Assembly: GCA_964342305.1 (NCBI GenBank)
Contig: CAYFGK010000209.1
Location: forward strand, 1 to 5,090
DNA from: DT-110 sp964342305
GTDB taxonomy: Bacteria; Bacteroidota; Bacteroidia; Chitinophagales; Saprospiraceae
Length of the DNA stretch: 5,090 bases
Reading direction: 5' to 3'
Part shown: positions 1 through 5,000 of the stretch, in pieces
How the letters are laid out: the number at the start of each line of letters is the position of its first letter
Numbering within the stretch: the first letter of the stretch is position 1
The notes under the pieces: generated by a model
Told to the model about the DNA's origin: nothing
Databases searched by the model: none
Seen by the model: the letters and a program-made list of their open reading frames with translations, nothing else
Made by a program: the position numbers and the translations under genes

Positions 1-55
1 TCCCCGGCCGCCGAAGCTAGTAGTAGCGAAGGATAGGCCGGATCGTGCAAAGTAA
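1..55. repeat. 55-bp exact direct repeat, copy 1 (contig start)
   Basis: This segment is identical base for base to 222-276, and the two copies diverge immediately afterwards (c at 56 versus t at 277). It begins at the first base of the window and the other copy begins at the first base after the N gap, so both contigs start with the same 55-mer. That is the pattern left by a de Bruijn graph branch at k=55, which would mean the sequence occurs at least twice in the genome with different downstream contexts. Read in frame 1 it gives SPAAEASSSEG and a stop at 34-36, which could be the low-complexity C-terminus of a repeated gene, but nothing upstream is available to test this. CCGGCC (4-9) and GGCCGG (36-41) could pair. 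Confidence 0.9.
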
Positions 56-70
56 CAGACAGAATTGGTT

Positions 71-92
71 GTCGATCCTTCCCCGGATCGAC
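71..92. repeat. Perfect 8-bp inverted repeat (hairpin)
   Basis: GTCGATCC (71-78) and GGATCGAC (85-92) are exact reverse complements separated by the 6-nt loop TTCCCC. Two G-U pairs could extend the stem at the base. No T-run follows on the plus strand, so it is not a classical terminator. It lies in the 121-bp contig left of the gap, so its true genomic neighbours are unknown. Confidence 0.5.
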
Positions 93-121
93 GGGGATCA
101 GGTGATTAGGGGAAAGGGAGA

Positions 122-221
122 NNNNNNNNNNNNNNNNNNNNNNNNNNNNNNNNNNNNNNNNNNNNNNNNNNNNNNNNNNNNNNNNNNNNNNNNNNNNNNN
201 NNNNNNNNNNNNNNNNNNNNN
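122..221. other. Assembly gap of 100 N
   Basis: Exactly 100 undetermined bases join a 121-bp left contig to the right contig that carries all the genes. A round 100 is commonly used for gaps of unknown size, so the distance is probably not measured. The shared 55-mer at both contig starts makes the join uncertain. No feature should be read across it. Confidence 0.97.
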
Positions 222-276
222 TCCCCGGCCGCCGAAGCTAGTAGTAGCGAAGGATAGGCCGGATCGTGCAAAGTAA
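222..276. repeat. 55-bp exact direct repeat, copy 2 (contig start)
   Basis: This is the second identical copy of 1-55 and begins at the first base after the N run. The copies lie 221 bp apart in the scaffold, but that spacing includes the gap and means little. The sequence after it (277 onward) runs without interruption into the glycan operon, so this copy marks the real left edge of the assembled gene region. Confidence 0.9.
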
Positions 277-371
277 TTGATAGACGGTCGATTCCTAAAT
301 CTATGGTTAAATCTATTTGGCAGTGAGCACTAAACAGAGGTTAAGGTTTCAGAAAGCCAGCTGAAAAAACA

Positions 372-403
372 ATTCAACATTGAGCATTCAACATTCATCA
401 TTC
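372..403. repeat. Short degenerate 7-bp tandem repeat (ATTCAAC type)
   Basis: Four consecutive heptamers begin with ATT: ATTCAAC (372-378), ATTGAGC (379-385), ATTCAAC (386-392) and ATTCATC (393-399), followed by a partial ATTC. The 7-bp period is clear although the last three bases vary. It lies between the operon's 3' end and the left contig edge, outside any gene. Its function is unknown. A second 7-bp array of different sequence lies at the other end of the window. Confidence 0.75.
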
Positions 404-413
404 CGACTTACAA

Positions 414-430
414 AGACTTGGTGAAAGTCT
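414..430 (-). terminator. Candidate intrinsic terminator of the glycan operon
   Basis: AGACTT (414-419) and AAGTCT (425-430) form a perfect 6-bp stem with a 5-nt loop. On the minus strand the stem is followed by TTTGT. It starts 26 bp past the stop codon of the last operon gene, where a terminator would be expected. The stem is short and only moderately GC-rich and the T-run is broken, so it may be weak or only stabilise the mRNA 3' end. Confidence 0.4.
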
Positions 431-456
431 AAAAGCAGGAAGGGATTAAAGCCACA

Positions 457-1875
457 CTACTTCCCCTTACCCTGCAGCACCACCAAAATGGTATAGAACA
501 GGATCTTGAAATCGAGCGCCAGTGACATATTTTCGATGTAGAGGATGTCGAACTTTAAGCGTTGGATCATTTGCCCCACGTTGCTGGCGTAGCCGTACTT
601 AACCTGTCCCCAGGAGGTGATGCCGGGGCGGACTTTAAGCAGGTGTTTGTAATGGGGGGCTTCCTTGACGATCTGGTTGATGTAAAACTGGCGTTCAGGG
701 CGTGGTCCAACGAGTGACATATCTCCTTTCAGAACATTCCAGAATTGAGGAAGCTCATCGAGGCGCCACTTGCGCATGGTCGCGCCCCAGGGGGTACAAC
801 GACAATCATTGTCTTGTGAAAGTTGCGGACCGTTGGACTCGGCATCGGTTCGCATGGAGCGGAATTTATAGATCATGAATGGTTCGCCGTGGCGGCCGAT
901 CCGCTCTTGTTTGAAGAAGATCGGACCCGGGGATGACAAGCGTACCCGCAGCGCTATGTATGCGTAGGCCGGTAACAGCAGGATCAGCATTACAAACGAG
1001 GCGAGGATGTCGATGCCGCGCTTAACCAGTCGTTGCCATTTCGGCATTAATTCCTGGCGGATCTCGATCAATACGGCTCCGTAAACGTGATTCATTTTCA
1101 CGGTGCCCAGCATGATATCGTACATATCGGGGATGATCTTCACCAGCACCTGCCGGTCGAAATCAAACAGTACGTTCAGAATGCGCCGCAGGCGGTTGTG
1201 CTCTGAGGTTTCAATGGCAATGATAGCCTCTTCAACCTGGAAATCGCGAATGACATTAGCGATGTGATCGATCTTCCCCAGCATGGGTAGTGACTGCTTG
1301 AGGTGGTTGGTACTTGTACCATTGGTATCGATAAAGCCGATAAAATTATGACCTAACTTCTTGGGGCGTTCCTTGATCTCATCGTATAATTCCACCGCAT
1401 TTTGATTGCCTCCTATCATCAGGGTATTAAACGTAATATCCCCTGACTTAAGCCGACGGCTGGCGCGTGTTAGTAAGACCATTCGTGCGAAGGCAGTCAG
1501 GGAGAAATGAAGCACGAATAAGGTGATAAATGATTGGTAATAAGTACGGTAATCCGCCACAAAATCATCGAGGATCAGGGTAAAAAAGAGGAAAGTCACC
1601 CCAAAGAAACTCAGGAACAAGGTGCGGGCCAGGGTTGCTAACCGGGATAAACGATAGATGTCGTGGTACTGGTCGAAGATGGAATAAAAGAGGAACCAGC
1701 CCAGCGGGATGAGCGTAACACCCAGCCAGAAATTGGGATCCTGTAGGAGTGTGCCATCCAGTGCCTTGCCCTCCAGGTGACTGCGATACACAAAAAAGCT
1801 AACCCACGCCAGGAGAGCAACAGCGATATCGATCATCTTATAGATCGAAGTGTGGCGCTTTCGGCGCCGGGTCAT
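457..1875 (-). CDS. Polyprenyl-phosphate sugar-1-phosphate transferase (polytopic initiating enzyme)
   Basis: This predicted inner-membrane enzyme would transfer a sugar-1-phosphate from a nucleotide sugar to undecaprenyl phosphate, the first step of exopolysaccharide, capsule or O-antigen assembly. In this 472-aa reading, hydrophobic segments lie near residues 15-31, 48-67, 86-102 and 115-135. A Rossmann-like CoA_binding_3-type region starts at about 151 (LMIGGNQNAVELYDEI). A membrane-embedded helix lies at about 288-312, followed by the bacterial sugar transferase domain to the C-terminus. Family motifs are KFRSM (337-341), LDELPQ (372-377, with the catalytic Asp-Glu pair D373/E374), GPRPE (390-394) and RPGITSWGQV (416-425). 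I chose the ATG at 1873-1875 because AAGGA lies 6 nt upstream and the start falls 28 bp after the lipoprotein stop. An ATG at 1971 would add 32 residues without recognisable similarity and overlap that gene by 68 bp. It is the last gene of the operon. The sugar specificity cannot be read from the sequence. Confidence 0.93.
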   Translation of the reverse strand: MTRRRKRHTSIYKMIDIAVALLAWVSFFVYRSHLEGKALDGTLLQDPNFWLGVTLIPLGWFLFYSIFDQYHDIYRLSRLATLARTLFLSFFGVTFLFFTLILDDFVADYRTYYQSFITLFVLHFSLTAFARMVLLTRASRRLKSGDITFNTLMIGGNQNAVELYDEIKERPKKLGHNFIGFIDTNGTSTNHLKQSLPMLGKIDHIANVIRDFQVEEAIIAIETSEHNRLRRILNVLFDFDRQVLVKIIPDMYDIMLGTVKMNHVYGAVLIEIRQELMPKWQRLVKRGIDILASFVMLILLLPAYAYIALRVRLSSPGPIFFKQERIGRHGEPFMIYKFRSMRTDAESNGPQLSQDNDCRCTPWGATMRKWRLDELPQFWNVLKGDMSLVGPRPERQFYINQIVKEAPHYKHLLKVRPGITSWGQVKYGYASNVGQMIQRLKFDILYIENMSLALDFKILFYTILVVLQGKGK

Positions 1876-1881
1876 GCGTCG

Positions 1882-1886
1882 TCCTT
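1882..1886 (-). promoter_or_regulatory. Shine-Dalgarno that decides the transferase start
   Basis: The minus strand reads AAGGA, then 6 nt, then ATG at 1873-1875. This is the best ribosome-binding match of the operon and supports the shorter 472-aa start. It lies in the 28-bp gap after the lipoprotein stop codon. Bacteroidota often translate without a Shine-Dalgarno, so it is supportive rather than decisive. Confidence 0.55.
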
Positions 1887-1903
1887 GCTGACGTACGGCT
1901 TCC

Positions 1904-2818
1904 TCATTTAAAATGAAGGAGCTTGAGGTTGTCGATGCGGACTTGGGCGCTGTTCCGGGTGTACGTACCATCGTTTCGTGTAGGTAAAGAGGTTTGCAAA
2001 ATCAGTTTGTATTCATCACCATCGGTATTGGCAACGGCTTCACTGAGGTTAAAATAGATCTTCTTCCATTCGTCGGAAGGGCGGAATCCCGCCACGTACC
2101 GGGCGTCGACGGGTATTTCGGAGCCGCTGGCAAACCCCAGTACCCCAAATTGGGTCGGTGCTTCCGAGCGGTAGTTCATTTCTAAATACACGGGAATGCC
2201 TTTCGCCTGCAAATCCCGAAATCGGCGGGTAGAGGCCAGCTCCACGGCTGGAGCCTCCGTGGTCAGCTCGATCAATCCGCCCATCTGACCTTCAAATGCT
2301 GCTTCTGCCCGTGCTACCAGTCGGTTGGCGGACGTACCCGTGATCACTTCCTGAAATACCGTTAGTCCGGCTTCGTAATTTTCCACCAGGGCGAACTCAG
2401 TATCTTCCCGGTAGCGGAAGGTTAGTGAAAAAGAGTCGATCCGGTCGGGCTCTAAATCAGGTTCCAGCGCCACCGACTCGTAAAAGGGATACAATTCGGG
2501 GGTGGCATTTATTCCGTTGTCCCGGATTCCTGCCTCAATGCGTATGCTAGTCGGACCACCTTTCAAAATAGGTGCGGTAAACGGTATATCGTATACTCCC
2601 AGGAATTGGTCATCAACAAATAGCCAGGCCTCGGTAATATTTGCGGAAGAACTTCCCTGGGATGAGTTGGTGGTGACTACCGAAACCCGATCCACGTGTA
2701 CATACGAAGGAATGTCCGCCTTGGGATTTAATCCGCTACAGCCCATAGCTGTTACCAATACCCACATAAGTGGCCATCGGAAGTTGTTTCGGGATCGTTG
2801 AGCTGTAGTTTTTCGCAT
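1904..2818 (-). CDS. Predicted outer-envelope lipoprotein of unknown function
   Basis: The 304-aa product begins with a positively charged N-terminus and a hydrophobic stretch (about 15-25), then VTAMGC, a slightly atypical lipobox with Cys27 as the likely lipidated residue. It should therefore be exported and anchored to a membrane. The mature part starts with a Ser/Asn-rich linker (about 49-60), then a compact segment AWLFVDDQFLGVYDIP (64-79) that resembles the short beta-rich 'decorating' domains of surface lipoproteins. The C-terminal third (about 207-304) alternates beta-like stretches and ends in VRIDNLKLLHF, a pattern seen in jelly-roll carbohydrate-binding modules; that comparison is inference. 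I do not recognise a characterised family. The ATG at 2816-2818 lies 5 bp after the dehydrogenase stop, so co-translation is likely. Position beside the sugar transferase suggests a role in building, exporting or holding a surface glycan. Confidence 0.85.
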   Translation of the reverse strand: MRKTTAQRSRNNFRWPLMWVLVTAMGCSGLNPKADIPSYVHVDRVSVVTTNSSQGSSSANITEAWLFVDDQFLGVYDIPFTAPILKGGPTSIRIEAGIRDNGINATPELYPFYESVALEPDLEPDRIDSFSLTFRYREDTEFALVENYEAGLTVFQEVITGTSANRLVARAEAAFEGQMGGLIELTTEAPAVELASTRRFRDLQAKGIPVYLEMNYRSEAPTQFGVLGFASGSEIPVDARYVAGFRPSDEWKKIYFNLSEAVANTDGDEYKLILQTSLPTRNDGTYTRNSAQVRIDNLKLLHFK

Positions 2819-2823
2819 ATCGG

Positions 2824-3810
2824 TCAGGACAGAATTTTACTGTTTTGAGCTTCAATCCGGGCTATGATCTGGTGAGCCAACTTCAGAGCGCTATACCCGT
2901 CTTCTATGCCCACCCGGGGCCGTGTATCCTGCAGGATACTGTCGGCAAAGGTTTCCAACTCCATTTTTATGGCATTGACCGATTCGATGTCCGGCATATC
3001 CATCGTGATGTATTTTTTACCGCGGTTGGTATCGAGCTCCATCATGTGGGGCTGCTCTTCCTGTGGTTGATCGTATAAACGAACGATCTGAGCTTGCTTT
3101 TCCAGAAAGTCAAGGCTGATATAGGCATCCCGCTGGAAGAAACGCACCTTGCGCATTTGCTTAAGCGAAATCCTGCTGGCAGTAAGGTTGGCAACACCTC
3201 CGTGTTCAAATTCCAACCGTACATTGGCGATGTCGGGAGAGTCACTGACCACCGCAACACCACTGGCATGCACCTCCCGTACCGGCGATTGGACCAGGCT
3301 TAATACAATATCCAGGTCGTGGATCATCAGATCGAGTATGACGGAAACATCGGTGCCTCTTGGGTTGAAAATAGACAGGCGGTGGGCTTCAATAAACATG
3401 GGGTCCAGAGGCATTTCGCCGAGTGCCAACAGGGCAGGGTTGAATCGTTCAACGTGCCCTACCTGAACCTTGACCCCCTGTTGCTGGCTAATGGACACGA
3501 GCTCCTCCGCTTCCTCCACCGTGTGGGTGAGCGGCTTTTCGATAAATACATGTTTACCGGCCAGCATAGCCTGCTTGGCCAGCTTATAATGGGTGGTGGT
3601 AGGCGTGACAATATCAACGACGTCCACAGCATCCAGCAGTGCTTCGACCGATTCAAAGGCTTTGGTCTCATGTGCCTCTGCGGCCAGTTGGGCTTGCTGG
3701 GGATTCGGATCGTAAAAACCCACCAACTCATAATGCCCGGTTGCCAGACCAATACATTTAAGGTGAATTTTTCCGAGGTGTCCGGCACCCAATACGCCAA
3801 TTTTTAACAT
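2824..3810 (-). CDS. Gfo/Idh/MocA-family NAD(P)-dependent sugar(-nucleotide) dehydrogenase
   Basis: This 328-aa cytoplasmic oxidoreductase has an N-terminal Rossmann fold with the dinucleotide motif GAGHLG (8-13). The family signature EKP lies at 91-93 with catalytic Lys92. The C-terminal alpha/beta domain carries DLMIHDLD (160-167), where Asp160 and His164 match the second catalytic motif. The stretches VGHVERFNPA (117-126) and the D-x3-H region recall UDP-GlcNAc 3-dehydrogenases (GnnA type) that feed 2,3-diamino sugar synthesis for lipid A, but the partner aminotransferase is not in the window, so the substrate is inferred only. The length is normal for the family. I start at the ATG 3808-3810; the reading frame can be extended by two codons to a TTG, which is less likely. 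It lies 19 bp after the upstream gene and 5 bp before the lipoprotein, in one operon with the sugar transferase. Confidence 0.93.
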   Translation of the reverse strand: MLKIGVLGAGHLGKIHLKCIGLATGHYELVGFYDPNPQQAQLAAEAHETKAFESVEALLDAVDVVDIVTPTTTHYKLAKQAMLAGKHVFIEKPLTHTVEEAEELVSISQQQGVKVQVGHVERFNPALLALGEMPLDPMFIEAHRLSIFNPRGTDVSVILDLMIHDLDIVLSLVQSPVREVHASGVAVVSDSPDIANVRLEFEHGGVANLTASRISLKQMRKVRFFQRDAYISLDFLEKQAQIVRLYDQPQEEQPHMMELDTNRGKKYITMDMPDIESVNAIKMELETFADSILQDTRPRVGIEDGYSALKLAHQIIARIEAQNSKILS

Positions 3811-3829
3811 AAACAAGTGGTGTTTTCAA

Positions 3830-4135
3830 TTATACCTCTCGGTAGTACATGAGAACCGCTCCAAATAAGGTGATCAGCAGGATGAGAACCGTTGCCATGC
3901 GAATGGAATAGCGCATATGGCGACTGAAAACGCCGATTTCTTCCCGCATATGCGGGTATTTTGGGTAGATCTCCTCTTCCATTTTCTTGGGATTGAACAG
4001 GTGCTTGGCACCAAACTCCACGCGATTCTGAACGAGTTTCCGGTAGGTGCGTAGTACGCGAAACCGAAAATACAGGTTGAGAAAGAGCATCGCCAGGAAC
4101 AACCCAATAATTATGGATACCAGTAGAATATACAT
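3830..4135 (-). CDS. Small protein with two membrane segments, unknown function
   Basis: The 101-aa product has a strongly hydrophobic N-terminal helix (about 2-22), a basic and then mixed-charge middle of about 55 residues, and a second hydrophobic helix (about 80-97) ending in MYYREV. Basic residues follow the first helix (RFRVLRTYRK, 24-33) and precede the second (RHMRYSIR, 72-79), so the positive-inside rule places the middle region in the cytoplasm with both termini outside. The middle contains FNPKKMEEEIYPKYP (47-61). I recognise no named family. It is the first gene of the operon, just downstream of the promoter box at 4152-4159, and sits 19 bp before the dehydrogenase. The good start context, clean two-helix pattern and conserved-looking core argue that it is real. 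It might be a small membrane partner of the glycan enzymes, but nothing shows this directly. Confidence 0.8.
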   Translation of the reverse strand: MYILLVSIIIGLFLAMLFLNLYFRFRVLRTYRKLVQNRVEFGAKHLFNPKKMEEEIYPKYPHMREEIGVFSRHMRYSIRMATVLILLITLFGAVLMYYREV

Positions 4136-4151
4136 GTAGCCTCTTTTGGAG

Positions 4152-4159
4152 CAAAAATA
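4152..4159 (-). promoter_or_regulatory. Bacteroidota-type -7 promoter box for the glycan operon
   Basis: The minus strand reads TATTTTTG, a full match to the Bacteroidota -7 consensus TAnnTTTG, ending 16 nt before the ATG of the first operon gene. A weak -33 candidate TCTG lies 18 bp upstream of it (consensus TTTG). Transcription would start a few bases downstream and give a very short leader that still includes AAAAGAGG (4140-4147). Confidence 0.5.
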
Positions 4160-4190
4160 GAACTTTACCGTACTTCGCAGACTTTATTTG

Positions 4191-4203
4191 CGGCCTTTGG
4201 CCG
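4191..4203. repeat. Short GC-rich palindrome in the divergent promoter region
   Basis: CGGCC (4191-4195) and GGCCG (4199-4203) flank TTT and can form a tight 5-bp hairpin. It lies between the divergent promoters, about 32 bp upstream of the operon's -7 box. It could be an operator or chance. The rest of the 277-bp intergenic region (4136-4412) holds no credible gene; an A/T-only inverted repeat AAATAA/TTATTT lies at 4287-4301. Confidence 0.3.
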
Positions 4204-4388
4204 ATCCCCTGCGTTTTGCTCACTTGGCAGAATCCTTTATTGACAAGACTCTTATCCGGGGTGAAACGCTGCTCTGGGAACACATTAAATAATGGTTATT
4301 TTTTCAGACGGGCATCCCGGGGTATCCGTTGGCCTTTCAGAGGCTTTTCTGGCTTTCGCCAAAAAAACGGCTACCTACTAAAAACACG

Positions 4389-4396
4389 TACCTTTC
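4389..4396 (+). promoter_or_regulatory. Candidate -7 promoter box for the DinB-like gene
   Basis: TACCTTTC matches the Bacteroidota consensus TAnnTTTG at all but the last base and ends 16 nt before the ATG at 4413, the same spacing as the box on the opposite strand for the operon. I see no convincing -33 TTTG at the expected distance, so the call depends on the -7 match and its position. Confidence 0.4.
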
Positions 4397-4412
4397 GAAA
4401 AAAAGTACCCAC

Positions 4413-4883
4413 ATGACCCAACAACTGTCTTTTGCCTTCGATATCCTCGAACAGAATCGCTCCAACATTTACGGCATTTTGCAACGGTTATCTCCGGAGC
4501 AACTCAATCGTATTCCGGAAGGATTCAACAATAACCTGATCTGGAATGCCGGTCATTTAGTGGTTACCCAACAATTGCTGGTACACAGCTTATCCGGTTC
4601 CGAGGTATTGGTTTCTGCGGATTGGATACAACGGTTTCGCAAAGGGTCGCGACCCGACCGGCAGGTGTCAAAAAGCGAGATCGATCAACTACTGGAGGCC
4701 CTGCTGGAAGTACCGAAGACCTCGAGGAAAATGATGAATGATGGTAAGATGAAGGATACTTACTCAGCTTACGAAACCAGTTTTGGAACGACTCTCCATA
4801 GCCTGGTTGAGGCAATACCCTTTAATAATATTCACGAAGGAATGCATTTTGGAGCTATTCTGTCCCTGCGGAAAATGGTTTAG
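4413..4883 (+). CDS. DinB-like (DinB_2 type) putative metal-binding protein
   Basis: This 156-aa, all-helical cytoplasmic protein resembles the DinB/YfiT superfamily, four-helix bundles that bind a divalent metal through three histidines. Here these would be His48 in the NAGH motif of the second helix and His141 and His145 in the C-terminal HEGMH motif. His129 is an additional nearby histidine. All expected metal ligands are present and the length is typical. Members include thiol-dependent (for example bacillithiol) S-transferases and many proteins of unknown role; the name does not prove DNA-damage induction. I start at the ATG 4413-4415, which opens the first DinB helix (MTQQLSFAFDILEQNR) and follows the promoter box. 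A longer in-frame start at 4329 would add 28 basic residues across the promoter and is less likely. It is divergent from the glycan operon. The heptamer repeat begins 4 bp after the TAG stop. Confidence 0.88.
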   Translation: MTQQLSFAFDILEQNRSNIYGILQRLSPEQLNRIPEGFNNNLIWNAGHLVVTQQLLVHSLSGSEVLVSADWIQRFRKGSRPDRQVSKSEIDQLLEALLEVPKTSRKMMNDGKMKDTYSAYETSFGTTLHSLVEAIPFNNIHEGMHFGAILSLRKMV

Positions 4884-4886
4884 GAA

Positions 4887-4970
4887 GGTCCACGGTCCAC
4901 GGTCCACGGGCCAAGGTCCACGGTCCACGGTCCACGGGCCACGGGCCAGGGGGCAAGGTCCAAGGTGCCA
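4887..4970. repeat. 7-bp tandem repeat array, consensus GGTCCAC, 12 units
   Basis: Twelve back-to-back heptamers fill 84 bp. Six are exact GGTCCAC (4887-4893, 4894-4900, 4901-4907, 4915-4921, 4922-4928, 4929-4935). The rest are variants: GGGCCAA (4908), GGGCCAC (4936), GGGCCAG (4943), GGGGCAA (4950), GGTCCAA (4957) and GGTGCCA (4964). Exact units cluster on the left and decay to the right. There is a higher-order pattern: three GGTCCAC then one GGGCCA(A/C) appears twice in a row (4887-4914 and 4915-4942), a 28-bp superunit. Reading frames across it on both strands are probably not genes. Its function is unknown. Confidence 0.93.
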
Positions 4971-4980
4971 CCCTTGGTCC
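4957..4980. repeat. Inverted repeat at the end of the heptamer array
   Basis: GGtCCAAGG (4957-4965) and CCTTGGtCC (4972-4980) pair with one internal T-T mismatch around the 6-nt loop TGCCAC. The right arm lies outside the direct-repeat array, so it reverses the direction of the repeat unit. GGTCC/GGACC at 4976-4987 is a further small palindrome. No T-run follows, so a classical terminator for the DinB-like gene is not supported, although a stem here could still stabilise the mRNA end. Confidence 0.5.
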
Positions 4981-5000
4981 CCGGACCCTGAACGAATCGT

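Larger units (their letters stand above)
277..456. other. Intergenic stretch 3' of the minus-strand operon
   Basis: No credible gene is visible between the 55-bp repeat and the stop of the sugar transferase. The stretch contains a 9-bp direct repeat TAAATCTAT at 296-304 and 308-316, an inverted repeat TTTCAG (347-352) / CTGAAA (361-366), the heptamer array at 372-403 and the candidate terminator at 414-430. With 1-276 it makes a gene-free stretch of about 456 bp, 100 of which are N. Confidence 0.7.

Noticed and set aside
45..257. 70-aa open frame on the plus strand across the N run
   Set aside because: It exists only because 100 N are translated as unknown residues; the gap size is not measured and the two ends are separate contigs.
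1876..1971. Longer 504-aa start for the sugar transferase
   Set aside because: It would overlap the lipoprotein gene by 68 bp and add 32 residues without recognisable similarity; the ATG at 1873-1875 has a good Shine-Dalgarno.
3811..3816. TTG start two codons upstream for the dehydrogenase
   Set aside because: An ATG at 3808-3810 gives the usual MLKIGVLGAG beginning of the family.
3804..4283. 159-aa minus-strand frame over the small membrane protein and its promoter
   Set aside because: It overlaps the whole 101-aa gene in another frame, crosses the promoter box, and lacks recognisable domains.
4287..4304. AAATAA/TTATTT stem followed by T-run as a terminator
   Set aside because: The stem is only A-T pairs and no plus-strand gene lies upstream for it to terminate.
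4216..4416. 66-aa plus-strand frame in the divergent promoter region
   Set aside because: It needs a TTG start, runs over the promoter and start of the DinB-like gene, and shows no recognisable features.
4887..4970. CRISPR array
   Set aside because: Units are contiguous 7-mers without spacers, and no cas gene is present.
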